Assembly: GCA_017396465.1 (NCBI GenBank)
Contig: JAFQLU010000006.1
Coordinates: 1-43,613, forward strand
Origin: Clostridia bacterium
GTDB taxonomy: Bacteria; Bacillota; Clostridia; UBA1381; UBA9506
Direction: 5' to 3'
Length of the DNA stretch: 43,613 nucleotides
Shown: piece by piece, positions 23,886 to 32,635 of the stretch
How positions within the stretch are numbered: the stretch's first letter is position 1
Layout: each line of letters begins with the position of its first letter
The notes under the pieces: model-generated
What the model was told of the DNA's origin: nothing
Seen by the model: the letters and a program-made list of their open reading frames with translations, nothing else
Database searches by the model: none
Made by a program: the position numbers and the translations under genes

Positions 23886-26027
23886 TTAGAACAGTCCAAA
23901 TCCGCCGTAGGTTACCACGATAGATGCAAATACGATGGAAACCATGGAAAGCAGTTTAATTAAGATGTTAACAGAAGGACCGGAGGTGTCTTTAAAGGGG
24001 TCACCAACGGTGTCGCCCACAACTGCCGCTTTATGGTTTTCGGAGCCTTTGCCGCCGAAGTTGCCTGCTTCAATAAACTTTTTCGCATTGTCCCAGGAGC
24101 CGCCGGAGTTTGCCATCATGATAGCCAGAACAAAACCGGAAACCAGCGCACCTGCCAGCATACCAACCACACCGTTACATCCCAGAATGAGACCAACAAC
24201 GATGGGAGCTAAAACGCCCAGAGCCGCAGGAGCAATCATTTCGCGTAAGGAAGATTTTGTGCAGATATCCACGCAAGATGCGTAATCTGCTTCTGCACCT
24301 TCTTCGCCCTGCAGTAAGCCTTTAATTTCTTTAAACTGACGACGAACCTCAACCACAACCTTGTGAGCCGCACGGCCTACTGCCTGCATAGTCATTGCAG
24401 AGAACAGGAAGGGAAGCATTGCACCGACAAAGAGACCAATCAACGTGGAAGGATTAGTGATGGAAAGGTTTAAAGCGTCGGGATTGATTTTAGCTACTTC
24501 GTCTGTGTAAGATACAATCAGAGCAAGAGCTGTGAGTGCCGCAGAGCCGATAGCAAAGCCCTTACCGGTTGCCGCTGTGGTGTTACCCAAAGAATCCAGC
24601 GCGTCGGTACGTTCTCTGACTTCACCGGGCAGACCACTCATTTCTGCGATACCACCTGCGTTATCCGCAACAGGGCCGTATGCATCGGTTGCCAGAGTGA
24701 TACCTAAGGTTGCCAGCATACCAACTGCAGAAAGGCCAACACCGTAAAGTCCCTGTGTAAAGCCTTCCATACCGCCGGCAAAGAAATAACTTGCCAGGAC
24801 GGAAATACCGATGATGATAACGGGAATTGCAGTAGAGCGCATACCCAGGGCAATACCGTCGATAATGATGGTTGCAGAGCCTGTTTCCGAGGATTCGGAC
24901 AGCTTCTGGGTAGGCTTATAAGAATCGGAGGTGTAATACTCCGTGAAATAGCCGATTAACACGCCGGCAAGAAGACCGGACAGCACTGCGCCGAAAAGAC
25001 CTATATGGCCGGGCATCAGCACTAAAATCAGCACAAGACTTGCGATGGCAGAAAGAACTGCCGCTGTGTAGGTACCTTTTCTTAAGGAGCCTAACAGCAT
25101 TTTCTGTGTTGCACCTTCTTTTGTGGAAACGAAGAAGGTGGATACAACGGATGCTAAAATACCGATTGCCGCAATCAGCATGGGCAGAAGAACGCCGGAA
25201 ATTTCGTGACCCGCCGCAACAGCCAGTGCACCACAGGAAATTATAGAGCCAACATAAGATTCATAAAGGTCAGCACCCATACCTGCAACGTCACCAACGT
25301 TATCACCAACGTTGTCTGCAATAACTGCAGGGTTTCTGGGGTCGTCCTCGGGGATGCCTGCTTCCACTTTACCGACTAAGTCAGCACCAACGTCAGCCGC
25401 TTTGGTGAAGATACCGCCGCCCACTCTGGCAAATAAAGCCATGGAGCTGGCACCCATACCGAAGGTGAGCATTGCTGCCATAATTTCGTCAATGGGGAGC
25501 TTAAATACAAATTTCAGCAGAATGAACCATACGCTGATGTCTAAAAGTCCTAAACCGACAACGGTCATACCCATAACCGTACCGGAAGAAAATGCGATTT
25601 TCAGGCCTTTGTTCAAGCCTTCCATTGCACCGTTTGCCGTTCTGGAGTTGGCAAAGGTGGCAATTTTCATGCCCACGAAGCCGGATAGACCGGAAAAGAA
25701 ACCGCCGGTTAAGAACGCAAAAGGCACATAAGGTGTTAAAAATCCTGTTATTGCCAGGACAGAAAGCAGCACAACCATCACAACAAAGAAAATACCAACG
25801 GTTTTATACTGACGCTTTAAATACGCCATTGCACCGCTGCGGATTTTCGCAGAGATAGATGCCATTGCTTCTGTTCCTTCGGGCAGTTTTTTCACGGCAA
25901 AAAATTTATATGCCGCAAAAATCAAAGCGACAACTGCCGATGCCAGGACAAAAAAAGCTGCATAGTTTCCCAAAATAAACCTCACCTTTGCCAATGCCAG
26001 GTCGAAAAAAGCTACATAATTTTCCAA
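23886..26027 (-). CDS. hppA: Membrane-bound K+-dependent type pyrophosphatase
   Basis: Ion-pumping inorganic pyrophosphatase (about 16 membrane segments) that couples PPi hydrolysis to H+ or Na+ export. The catalytic DVGADLVGK and the DDPRNPAVIADNVGDNVGD cluster are intact, as are the C-terminal D-K-x-x-D motifs (VGDTVGDPFKDTSGP). GNTTAATGKG has Ala where K+-independent enzymes have Lys, so it is of the K+-dependent type. Pumped ion not decided. The start is uncertain: TTG 26027 follows AAAGGAG and gives 713 residues, but a tandem duplication places a second AAGGTG/TTG pair at 25973 (695 residues), and the second copy aligns better with usual family N-termini. A frame open to 26117 has no good start. 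Confidence 0.93.
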   Translation of the reverse strand: MENYVAFFDLALAKVRFILGNYAAFFVLASAVVALIFAAYKFFAVKKLPEGTEAMASISAKIRSGAMAYLKRQYKTVGIFFVVMVVLLSVLAITGFLTPYVPFAFLTGGFFSGLSGFVGMKIATFANSRTANGAMEGLNKGLKIAFSSGTVMGMTVVGLGLLDISVWFILLKFVFKLPIDEIMAAMLTFGMGASSMALFARVGGGIFTKAADVGADLVGKVEAGIPEDDPRNPAVIADNVGDNVGDVAGMGADLYESYVGSIISCGALAVAAGHEISGVLLPMLIAAIGILASVVSTFFVSTKEGATQKMLLGSLRKGTYTAAVLSAIASLVLILVLMPGHIGLFGAVLSGLLAGVLIGYFTEYYTSDSYKPTQKLSESSETGSATIIIDGIALGMRSTAIPVIIIGISVLASYFFAGGMEGFTQGLYGVGLSAVGMLATLGITLATDAYGPVADNAGGIAEMSGLPGEVRERTDALDSLGNTTAATGKGFAIGSAALTALALIVSYTDEVAKINPDALNLSITNPSTLIGLFVGAMLPFLFSAMTMQAVGRAAHKVVVEVRRQFKEIKGLLQGEEGAEADYASCVDICTKSSLREMIAPAALGVLAPIVVGLILGCNGVVGMLAGALVSGFVLAIMMANSGGSWDNAKKFIEAGNFGGKGSENHKAAVVGDTVGDPFKDTSGPSVNILIKLLSMVSIVFASIVVTYGGFGLF

Positions 26028-26048
26028 AATAAACCTCTCCTTTAACCA
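25941..26048. repeat. 54-bp tandem duplication over the hppA start
   Basis: Units 25941-25994 and 25995-26048 agree at roughly 80% of positions by eye. Each contains a ribosome binding site, a TTG start codon in the same frame and the first dozen or so codons (LENYVAFFDLALA against LGNYAAFFVLASA). Confidence 0.85.
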
Positions 26049-26146
26049 GATATATTTTTCTCGTTCCTCGTTCGTTTGCCTTTTCGGAAAAATAATCATT
26101 GCCCTTATTTTTCGCAAAACAGCAAAACTTTTTTGAGTATTTTTTT

Positions 26147-26175
26147 ATTATACCACTTTAAACTTCTTTTGTAAA
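26147..26175 (-). promoter_or_regulatory. SigmaA promoter of hppA
   Basis: On the minus strand, TTTACA (26170-26175), 17-base spacer, TATAAT (26147-26152). The leader to the first TTG start is about 110 bases. Confidence 0.8.
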
Positions 26176-26246
26176 TATCTTTTTTGATTTTTTTGTTTAT
26201 TTTTTCACAAAGGTTTCTCTTTTCCGTCTACTTGCCGCGTTATCCG

Positions 26247-26275
26247 TTGACAAGACAGCGAAAAAATATTATAAT
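26247..26275 (+). promoter_or_regulatory. SigmaA promoter of the luxS operon
   Basis: Perfect TTGACA (26247-26252), 17-base spacer, perfect TATAAT (26270-26275), about 95 bases before the first gene. No riboswitch fold for SAH or SAM is recognisable in the leader. Confidence 0.85.
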
Positions 26276-26370
26276 GAAATAAGAAAAGTCAGAATTTCAT
26301 ATGTAAGGCTTTCAGCCACATTACAATATGTACTTTAGAAATCATCAGAACAAATGAAAAAGGACGATTT

Positions 26371-27330
26371 ATGAAAGCATTTACCATAACCAAAAACGAT
26401 GCCGGACAGCGCGTGGACAAATTCTTAATCAAGATGCTGAAAACCATGCCCAAAAGTCTGGTTTATAAATCTCTGCGAAAAAAACGCATTAAGGTGAACG
26501 GAAAACGGGCACAGGAAAACCTGATTTTAAATGAGGGCGACCTGCTTGAGGCATATATTAACGATGAATTTTTCGAAACGCCGAAGGAAACGCATGCCTT
26601 TCTGCGCCTTACCTCTGCTCCCCTTAATATCGTATATGAGGACGAAAACCTTTTGGTGGTGCACAAGCCCCAGGGGCTAAGCGTTCACGCGGACGAAACC
26701 GCCACACCGGACACGTTGATTAACCGGATTCAGCGGTATCTGTACGACAAGGGAGAATACCGTCCCGATGAGGATATGACCTTTGCGCCTGCTTTGGCAC
26801 ACCGTATCGACCGCAACACCACGGGATTGGTTTTAGCGGCAAAGAATGCGGAAACCCTGCGGATTCTTTGCGAAAAAATCCGCGACCGGGAAATCAAAAA
26901 AACATATCTTTGCATCACAAAAGGCCATTTGCCGAAAGAGAAAGACACCCTGCGTGCCTTTCACAGAAAGGACGAAAAGCAGAAGCTGGCACAGATTTTT
27001 GACACACCTGCTCCCGGCACCAAGGAAATGATTACGGGATACCGCGTGATTAAGCGGTATCGCGCCCACGATTTGGCAGAAGTGAAGCTGATTACCGGGC
27101 GAACGCACCAGATTCGTGCCCATATGGCACACATCGGTCATCCCTTGCTTGGCGACGGGAAATACGGGCATTTAGGCAAGAATCCTCTTTTAACCAGGCA
27201 AGCGTTATTGGCTTACAAGCTTCGGTTTGAATTTACAGATGACGGCGGAATTCTTTCTTACCTGAACGGAAAAGAGATCGCCATATCTCATCCCGTTTTA
27301 GTGCCACCGCACATAGAAGCAAAATTATAA
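26371..27330 (+). CDS. RluA-family 23S rRNA pseudouridine synthase
   Basis: A 319-residue RNA-modifying enzyme. An S4 RNA-binding domain spans about 13-70 (VDKFLIKML, KRIKVNGKRA), then the RluA catalytic domain with HRIDRNTTG and nucleophile D147; GRTHQIRAHM and HPLLGDGKYG complete the active site. Family members convert specific uridines of 23S rRNA to pseudouridine. The combination of S4 domain and length resembles RluC/RluD, but the target positions cannot be told. First gene of the operon with the aldo/keto reductase, luxS and mtnN; AAGGACG precedes the ATG. Confidence 0.92.
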   Translation: MKAFTITKNDAGQRVDKFLIKMLKTMPKSLVYKSLRKKRIKVNGKRAQENLILNEGDLLEAYINDEFFETPKETHAFLRLTSAPLNIVYEDENLLVVHKPQGLSVHADETATPDTLINRIQRYLYDKGEYRPDEDMTFAPALAHRIDRNTTGLVLAAKNAETLRILCEKIRDREIKKTYLCITKGHLPKEKDTLRAFHRKDEKQKLAQIFDTPAPGTKEMITGYRVIKRYRAHDLAEVKLITGRTHQIRAHMAHIGHPLLGDGKYGHLGKNPLLTRQALLAYKLRFEFTDDGGILSYLNGKEIAISHPVLVPPHIEAKL

Positions 27331-27341
27331 GGAGTTAACAT

Positions 27342-28478
27342 ATGGAAACAAGAGAACTGAAAAATATCGGCGTAACCTCCTCCCTGTTAGGCTTTGGCTG
27401 CATGCGTTTTCCCACACTGGGAGACGGCAGTATCAACGAGTCGGAGGCAGAGCACCTTTTAGACTATGCCATGGACCACGGCGTGACCTATTTTGACACC
27501 GCATATCCTTACCACAGCGGTGCTAGCGAATCCTTTGTGGGACGCGTGCTGGATAAATATCCCAGAGAATCTTACTTGCTTGCCACCAAGCTTCCCAGCT
27601 GGTATGTAAACGAGCGAGGCGATGTGCGCAAATATTTTGAAGAGCAGCTTTCTAAAATGCACAAGGACTATTTCGATTTTTATCTTTTGCATTCCATGAA
27701 TCGCCATTTATGGGATAAGCTGAAGAATATCGGTGCCATTGAAGAATGCGAAGCTTTGCAAAAAGAAGGAAAAATCAAATATCTCGGTTTTTCTTTTCAT
27801 GACAGCTATGAGATGTTCGAAGAAATCATCACATACCGTAAATGGGATTTCTGTCAGCTTCAGCTGAATTATATGGACAAAGACGAGCAGGCAGGCGTAA
27901 AAGGGCTTGCGTTGGCAGAAAAACTGCAGGTCCCCGTCGTTGTGATGGAGCCGGTAAAGGGCGGTCAGCTTTCAGCACTTCCCGGTGGCGTGAATCAGCC
28001 ATTAAAAGACATAGACAGCAAGGCATCCGACGCTTCCTGGGCAATGCGTTGGGTGGGCTCCCTTCCCAATGTTGCCGTGATTTTAAGCGGTATGTCCAAC
28101 AAAGAGCAGGTTATAGACAATATCCGCACATTCTCGGATTTTAAACCGCTCAATGAAAAAGAGTCTGCCGCTATTGACACCGTAGCAGAAAGCCTGCGCG
28201 CCCGTGTGAAAAACGGCTGCACCGCCTGCAAATACTGCATGCCCTGCCCCGCCGGCGTGGATATCCCCGGCACCTTTGGCATTTGGAACAGCTACGGCAT
28301 GTATGAAAACAAGGCTTCCACCCTGCACACCATCCGCATGCGCGTGAATGATGAAAATAAACCGCAGAACTGCATAGGATGCGGAAAGTGCGAAGCAGTT
28401 TGCCCGCAAAAAATATCTGTTCGCGAGAATCTTGCACACGCCGCAAAAGATTTCGAATTATTAAAACAGGAGAAATGA
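27342..28478 (+). CDS. Aldo/keto reductase with C-terminal ferredoxin-like Fe-S domain
   Basis: A 378-residue protein. Residues about 1-280 are an aldo/keto reductase barrel with FDTAYPYHSG (catalytic Asp/Tyr), LLATKLP (Lys) and FYLLHSMN (His). The C-terminal 95 residues hold two cysteine clusters, CTACKYCMPCP and CIGCGKCEAVCP, expected to bind 4Fe-4S centres. This fusion is common in anaerobes, where its substrate is usually unknown; electrons probably pass between NAD(P)H or a carbonyl and ferredoxin. It lies 11 bases after the pseudouridine synthase gene and 1 base before luxS, so it is cotranscribed with both. Confidence 0.92.
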   Translation: METRELKNIGVTSSLLGFGCMRFPTLGDGSINESEAEHLLDYAMDHGVTYFDTAYPYHSGASESFVGRVLDKYPRESYLLATKLPSWYVNERGDVRKYFEEQLSKMHKDYFDFYLLHSMNRHLWDKLKNIGAIEECEALQKEGKIKYLGFSFHDSYEMFEEIITYRKWDFCQLQLNYMDKDEQAGVKGLALAEKLQVPVVVMEPVKGGQLSALPGGVNQPLKDIDSKASDASWAMRWVGSLPNVAVILSGMSNKEQVIDNIRTFSDFKPLNEKESAAIDTVAESLRARVKNGCTACKYCMPCPAGVDIPGTFGIWNSYGMYENKASTLHTIRMRVNDENKPQNCIGCGKCEAVCPQKISVRENLAHAAKDFELLKQEK

Positions 28479-28479
28479 T

Positions 28480-28950
28480 ATGAACACACCCAAAAAAATC
28501 GCAAGCTTCACCGTTGACCACCGCTATATCACGCCCGGGATTTACATTTCCCGCGTGGACGGCGATATTACCACATACGATTTAAGAACCAGAAAGCCCA
28601 ACTGCGGCGATTATATGGACCATGCCACCATGCACTCTTTGGAGCATATGTTTGCCACCTATGTGCGGAGCTCGTCTCTTGCTGACGATATTTTGTATTT
28701 CGGGCCCATGGGCTGCCAGACGGGATTTTATCTTCTGGTGCGGAATGCAGACCACGAAACCGTCCGCACCGTAATTTGCGAAACACTGCAAAACATCATA
28801 AACCATACCGGCGAGATGTTCGGTCAGTCCGAAATTGAGTGCGGAAACTACCGTAACTTAAGCGTTTCCCTGGCGCAGGAGGAATGCCGCAAATATCTGG
28901 AAGCGCTCAAATCCGACCACAATAATTTCAGTTACCCGAAAGGAGAATAA
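28480..28950 (+). CDS. luxS: S-ribosylhomocysteine lyase LuxS
   Basis: A 156-residue metalloenzyme that splits S-ribosylhomocysteine into homocysteine and DPD, the precursor of autoinducer-2. Metal ligands H52 and H56 (HSLEH) and C121 (ECGNYRNL) are present, as are catalytic E55 and C79 (GPMGCQTGF). Length is normal. It starts 1 base after the aldo/keto reductase stop, and mtnN follows after 3 bases, so the two steps that dispose of S-adenosylhomocysteine are translated together. Whether AI-2 is used as a signal cannot be judged; no Lsr or AI-2 receptor gene lies in the window. Confidence 0.97.
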   Translation: MNTPKKIASFTVDHRYITPGIYISRVDGDITTYDLRTRKPNCGDYMDHATMHSLEHMFATYVRSSSLADDILYFGPMGCQTGFYLLVRNADHETVRTVICETLQNIINHTGEMFGQSEIECGNYRNLSVSLAQEECRKYLEALKSDHNNFSYPKGE

Positions 28951-28953
28951 AGC

Positions 28954-29640
28954 ATGATAGGAATCATTGGAGCAATGGGCATTGAAGTCCGCGCCCTTGC
29001 AGATAAATTAGAAAATAAACAGACCGTTTCCGTTTCCGGTATCGATTTTCAGACCGGAACCATTCACGGAAAAGATGTGGTTTTGGCAGTTTGCGGTATC
29101 GGTAAGGTATTTGCCGCTATCTGCACAGAAGCCATGATTTTAAAATTTCAGCCGGATGTGATTATCAACACCGGCGTGGCAGGAACTCTTTCCGACAAGC
29201 TTTCTATCGGTGATGTGGCTGTTTCCACCCATGTGGTTCAGCATGATATGGACACCACCGCATTGGGTGACCCCCCGGGACTTTTGTCGGGTTTAGGCAT
29301 CGTGAAAATCCCCGCCGACCCCAAAACCTGCGACGCTCTTTCTGCCATCATCCGCGAAAAGGGAATCAACACCCTTCAGGGCGTGATTGCAACGGGAGAT
29401 AAGTTTTTGGCATCTGCCGAAGTCAAGACCCATATTGTGGATACCTTCTCCGCCATTGCCGGCGAAATGGAGGGCGGCTCTGTGGGGCATGTGTGCTTTG
29501 TAAACAATGTTCCCTTCTGCGTTCTGCGTGCCATTTCCGACTGTGCAGACGGCTCCGGCGCAGAAAATTACATGGAGTTTTTAGAAGAATCTGCCGCCGC
29601 GGCAGTTTCCGTTATGGATGCATTTTTAATGGCATATTAA
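28954..29640 (+). CDS. mtnN: 5'-methylthioadenosine/S-adenosylhomocysteine nucleosidase
   Basis: A 228-residue nucleosidase (Pfs/MTAN) that releases adenine from S-adenosylhomocysteine, giving the substrate of LuxS, and from methylthioadenosine. It begins IGIIGAMGIEV with the conserved E11, then CGIGKVFAA, NTGVAGTL, GEMEGGSVGHV (second catalytic Glu) and RAISDCADG (catalytic Asp). AAAGGAG lies just before the ATG, and it sits 3 bases after luxS. A strong terminator ends the operon 15 bases later. Confidence 0.95.
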   Translation: MIGIIGAMGIEVRALADKLENKQTVSVSGIDFQTGTIHGKDVVLAVCGIGKVFAAICTEAMILKFQPDVIINTGVAGTLSDKLSIGDVAVSTHVVQHDMDTTALGDPPGLLSGLGIVKIPADPKTCDALSAIIREKGINTLQGVIATGDKFLASAEVKTHIVDTFSAIAGEMEGGSVGHVCFVNNVPFCVLRAISDCADGSGAENYMEFLEESAAAAVSVMDAFLMAY

Positions 29641-29654
29641 CCTGATTCCAATAT

Positions 29655-29695
29655 AAAAAGAGCTGTTGCGAAATCAAATCGCAACAGCTCTTTTT
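29655..29695. terminator. Bidirectional terminator after mtnN
   Basis: A perfect 17-bp stem including the A/T runs (29655-29671 with 29679-29695), loop of 7. It ends the luxS operon and also serves the convergent esterase remnant at 29706. Confidence 0.93.
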
Positions 29696-29705
29696 GTTAT
29701 AGATA

Positions 29706-30221
29706 TTATTGAACTTTCATGAATTTTGTGCTGATAATATCGCCGTAATTATCTGTGATAGAAGCATAGCAGTATGTTGCATCATCAGGAAGATTAACGG
29801 AGATTTCACTGCCACTGTCCACATATGTTGTAACGGTTTTCCAACCAATAGCACTTTCACCGCCGTGCTGCAGAATCACCAGAGGCTTTTTCTCATCTCC
29901 GTCTGCATGGAAGAACAGCCCCGTCATGGTTAAGCCTTCTAAAATTTCAAACTGTACACGGTATATACTGTACCCTTCTTCTTCGGAAAGCTTCGTCATA
30001 GAAACGTCCGGAAGTCCGCTCTTCTGATAATCCACAAGAGGCCAGCCAAGCATCTTTTTAAATGCTTCACGATACTGTGCCTGATGCTCAAAAATACCCT
30101 CAGCATAAGCTTTTCTTTTGATTTCGGCACATTTTCGTCTTTATTCCAGCACACGGCTGAAACCGCCAACGTATGCTTCTTTATATATTTTACTATCGTT
30201 TCTTTCTTCTCTGTACTGCAT
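29706..30221 (-). pseudogene. Decayed esterase fusion: nonsense codon plus internal deletion
   Basis: Starting from ATG 30221 the frame reads MQYREERNDS...AYVGGFSRVLE, then an in-frame TAA (30141-30143), then continues KRKAYAEGIFEHQAQYREAF and MLGWPLVDY up to the hydrolase strand LVILQHGG. There the catalytic core of an alpha/beta hydrolase should follow; instead the frame joins ESAIGWK and a tail (SVNLPDDATYCYASITDNYG) homologous to the C-termini of the two giant secreted esterases. So it is the N-terminus of a cytosolic esterase fused to the end of a secreted one, with nucleophile, acid and His lost. The join is at a 12-base sequence (29855-29866) also present in the intact gene at 32785-32796. 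An internal ATG (30051-30053) could still yield 115 residues, without plausible activity. Confidence 0.75.
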
Positions 30222-30230
30222 ATGTTCTTC

Positions 30231-32531
30231 TTAAAATACCCATCTTATTTTTTCAAACCCAAAGCTTGTTCCTGTCGGTATGGGCATACCAACCCATTTC
30301 ACGGTTGGAGAGTTTTGGTTATAATAACCGACATCGTCGAATATCGGTCCCAATGTGGAATACTGCGTTATCGTCAGACAAACCTTTTTGCCACAATAAG
30401 CTTTTTCAATTTCAAAAATATACGGTGGTGCGATTCTTTCGTCGCACAATTTTCCGTCTATGCTGACCGTCTGGTATAAATCTGTTCCTTCCAACATGAT
30501 TCCTTTGGCATTTTCAGGCACAGTCACTTCTGCCGTAAATTCCACTCCACCGAAATCCGTGAATTTTTCCCCGATTTCGTATATATTCTTGCGTTCCTTT
30601 AAATACACACTGCATATCTCTCCGTTTTCGTACCGTGCACTGAAATCACCAAGCACAAATACGGAAGGAAGATATGTCACATCATCAAACGCCGAAACTG
30701 CGGTTTCCCCGGATTTGATTGTCACGTTTTCCGAAACTCCGTATAATGTTTTGAAGCCATCCGACAGTACACCCTCCGTCTCGCTGTTTGTCACAATCGG
30801 CTCGTCGCACAATTTTGCATCCACACCGTTTCTCACAGCGAAACGAACCTTTATATCCGTTTCTGAAAAGATTTTTGCCGTTGTTTGTTCCGATATATAC
30901 ATCAGACGGCACATGTTATCCTGCTGATAAGAAACAGAAAACACATCTGCGATATCTTTTTCAGAAACAGATTCTGCCACTGCAACCGGTTTATCCGAAG
31001 CATACACGCCGTGCTGATAAAGTGTTACTGTTTTTCCCGAAACAATGTATTCGCCCGACGCACCGTACAGGTTCAGTACCATAATTGTGCCGTCCGTAAA
31101 GGTACGCACAAACAAACCTTCCGGAAGATTGCCGTCTTTATCCGTTGCACGAATGGTGTGCGGAATATTCTGGATAACATCTTCTGTTTTTGTGTATGTC
31201 TGATTTTTCAGAATATACGCCAAGTCGTCCGTAAAATCAATCACCGGAATATCGCCGCACGCATCTGTATCTGTATATTTCCATTGAATCTGGTTGCGGT
31301 TCATCTCATTCAGTAAATCAAAATACGGTTTTGCGTCCCATTTTTTCTGTATCTGCTTTGCCGCAATTTCCGTGGGATATTTCACATATACATCCGGTGT
31401 AAAATCCTTTTTTGCATAAAGTGCCGCTTCTAATGCATCATCTCCTAACAGTTTCATACCTGCAAAATCCGGTTGATCCGATGCAACATTATGAAAGTAA
31501 TCTGTTATTTTCATATTTCCACGCATGTCCATATGAGAAACACCAAGGAAATAATGATCAATTTTAAAGCAAGATGTCAGGTATATCATACAGCGTTTTT
31601 TCGCATAGGTCATATCAATCGGACCTAATGCAAAAAGCTCCACCATGGCTCCGTTTTCCCCTGCGGCAAATTCCACCGTGGACATCAGGCTGATTTGAGT
31701 ATTTCCTTCAAAATCTGTCCAAATATCATCCATGCCCGGAACAGCATAAGTCGATAAATTTTTCAATACATTTCCACCGTGCTTTGTTCCCGCAAAAGGA
31801 TTTTCGTCCTCCATCATATGTCCCGTCATTAAGATATTGTGGTCATCGCACCATGCACGTATTTTACCATGAAATGCTTGTTTGAAGCGGTTTCCCACAA
31901 CAGCATATACATCCTTGTAAAAATCTTCATGACCATGATGCAGATCCTCCGAAAAATCTCTTCCGCAATATGCTTTATAATCTTCTTCCATACCTTTATA
32001 GTACGCAATAGACTGTTCGTCGCATGTGTATCCTATGGAAGGCTCATCGGTAAACATCCCTTTTATCACAGTTCCGAAATAGGGCTTGAACCGTTTGTAA
32101 TACGCCTCATGTGTACACTTTATAAAATAATCTACCGCCTCTTCCGAGAGCAAATCCGGAAAATATGCTTCACCAAATAACGAATCCTTATACTGTGACT
32201 TATGCAATATTTTTCCAATATCTGCTCCTTTCGTAATAATCGCTTTTAAACGGTAGTCTTCTATTGCCGTTACTCTGCCGCCCGCCTGACCGGATGGCCA
32301 GTTGAATTCATCGTAAAGCCAGATATACATTTGATACTCTTCTGCGGATTTTATAAAATTTCCCACAGTATGAAACCATTCTTCACTTAAATATTCTATT
32401 TCACAGCCGGAGCGCGGATATATCATCACCTGCTCGATGCCGTTATCCTTCAGGCTCTTCAGGTATCTTTTGATTTCCTCTCTACTCGGCTTTCCTGTTA
32501 CTGCTGTCATAGTGATTAAGGGGGATTTCAT
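30231..32531 (-). CDS. GH106-like glycosidase (putative alpha-L-rhamnosidase)
   Basis: A 766-residue protein without signal peptide, thus cytosolic. Residues about 15-100 contain SREEIKRYLKSLKDNGIEQV and WLYDEFNWPSGQAGG, resembling the start of the TIM-barrel of Glyco_hydro_106 rhamnosidases (compare W-x-YDE-x-x-WPSG-x-AGG). A later FTDEPSIGY and GHMMEDENPF carry acidic residues suitable for catalysis. The last about 250 residues are beta-rich, ending in a galactose-binding-like strand set (GIMLEGTDLYQTVSIDG). GH106 members are usually larger, so activity is tentative. AGGA lies 9 bases before the ATG. The esterase remnant follows 9 bases downstream and is cotranscribed. Expected role: hydrolysis of imported rhamnose-containing oligosaccharides. 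Confidence 0.65.
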   Translation of the reverse strand: MKSPLITMTAVTGKPSREEIKRYLKSLKDNGIEQVMIYPRSGCEIEYLSEEWFHTVGNFIKSAEEYQMYIWLYDEFNWPSGQAGGRVTAIEDYRLKAIITKGADIGKILHKSQYKDSLFGEAYFPDLLSEEAVDYFIKCTHEAYYKRFKPYFGTVIKGMFTDEPSIGYTCDEQSIAYYKGMEEDYKAYCGRDFSEDLHHGHEDFYKDVYAVVGNRFKQAFHGKIRAWCDDHNILMTGHMMEDENPFAGTKHGGNVLKNLSTYAVPGMDDIWTDFEGNTQISLMSTVEFAAGENGAMVELFALGPIDMTYAKKRCMIYLTSCFKIDHYFLGVSHMDMRGNMKITDYFHNVASDQPDFAGMKLLGDDALEAALYAKKDFTPDVYVKYPTEIAAKQIQKKWDAKPYFDLLNEMNRNQIQWKYTDTDACGDIPVIDFTDDLAYILKNQTYTKTEDVIQNIPHTIRATDKDGNLPEGLFVRTFTDGTIMVLNLYGASGEYIVSGKTVTLYQHGVYASDKPVAVAESVSEKDIADVFSVSYQQDNMCRLMYISEQTTAKIFSETDIKVRFAVRNGVDAKLCDEPIVTNSETEGVLSDGFKTLYGVSENVTIKSGETAVSAFDDVTYLPSVFVLGDFSARYENGEICSVYLKERKNIYEIGEKFTDFGGVEFTAEVTVPENAKGIMLEGTDLYQTVSIDGKLCDERIAPPYIFEIEKAYCGKKVCLTITQYSTLGPIFDDVGYYNQNSPTVKWVGMPIPTGTSFGFEKIRWVF

Positions 32532-32567
32532 AGTGTCTTTTCCTTTCCTGAGATTTAATATACGTTC

Positions 32568-32596
32568 ATTTTATCACAATCAGACCTAAAAAACAA
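32568..32596 (-). promoter_or_regulatory. Promoter of the GH106-like gene
   Basis: On the minus strand, TTGTTT (32591-32596), 17-base spacer, TAAAAT (32568-32573). The -35 lies in the T tract of the preceding terminator. Confidence 0.5.
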
Positions 32597-32627
32597 GAAT
32601 CGGCACCCATAAAGAATGTCGATTCTT
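32588..32627 (-). terminator. Terminator of the giant esterase operon
   Basis: An 11-bp stem with one G-T pair (32595-32605 with 32617-32627), followed on the minus strand by GTTTTTT, just after the stop of the 1402-residue protein gene. Confidence 0.85.
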
Positions 32628-32635
32628 TTAAAAAT

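Noticed and set aside
26028..26117. Longer hppA start upstream of 26027
   Set aside because: The frame is open, but neither ATG there has a ribosome binding site, and the added charged residues are foreign to the family.
26276..26370. SAH or SAM riboswitch before the luxS operon
   Set aside because: The leader of about 90 bases shows no conserved riboswitch core or terminator hairpin that I can recognise.
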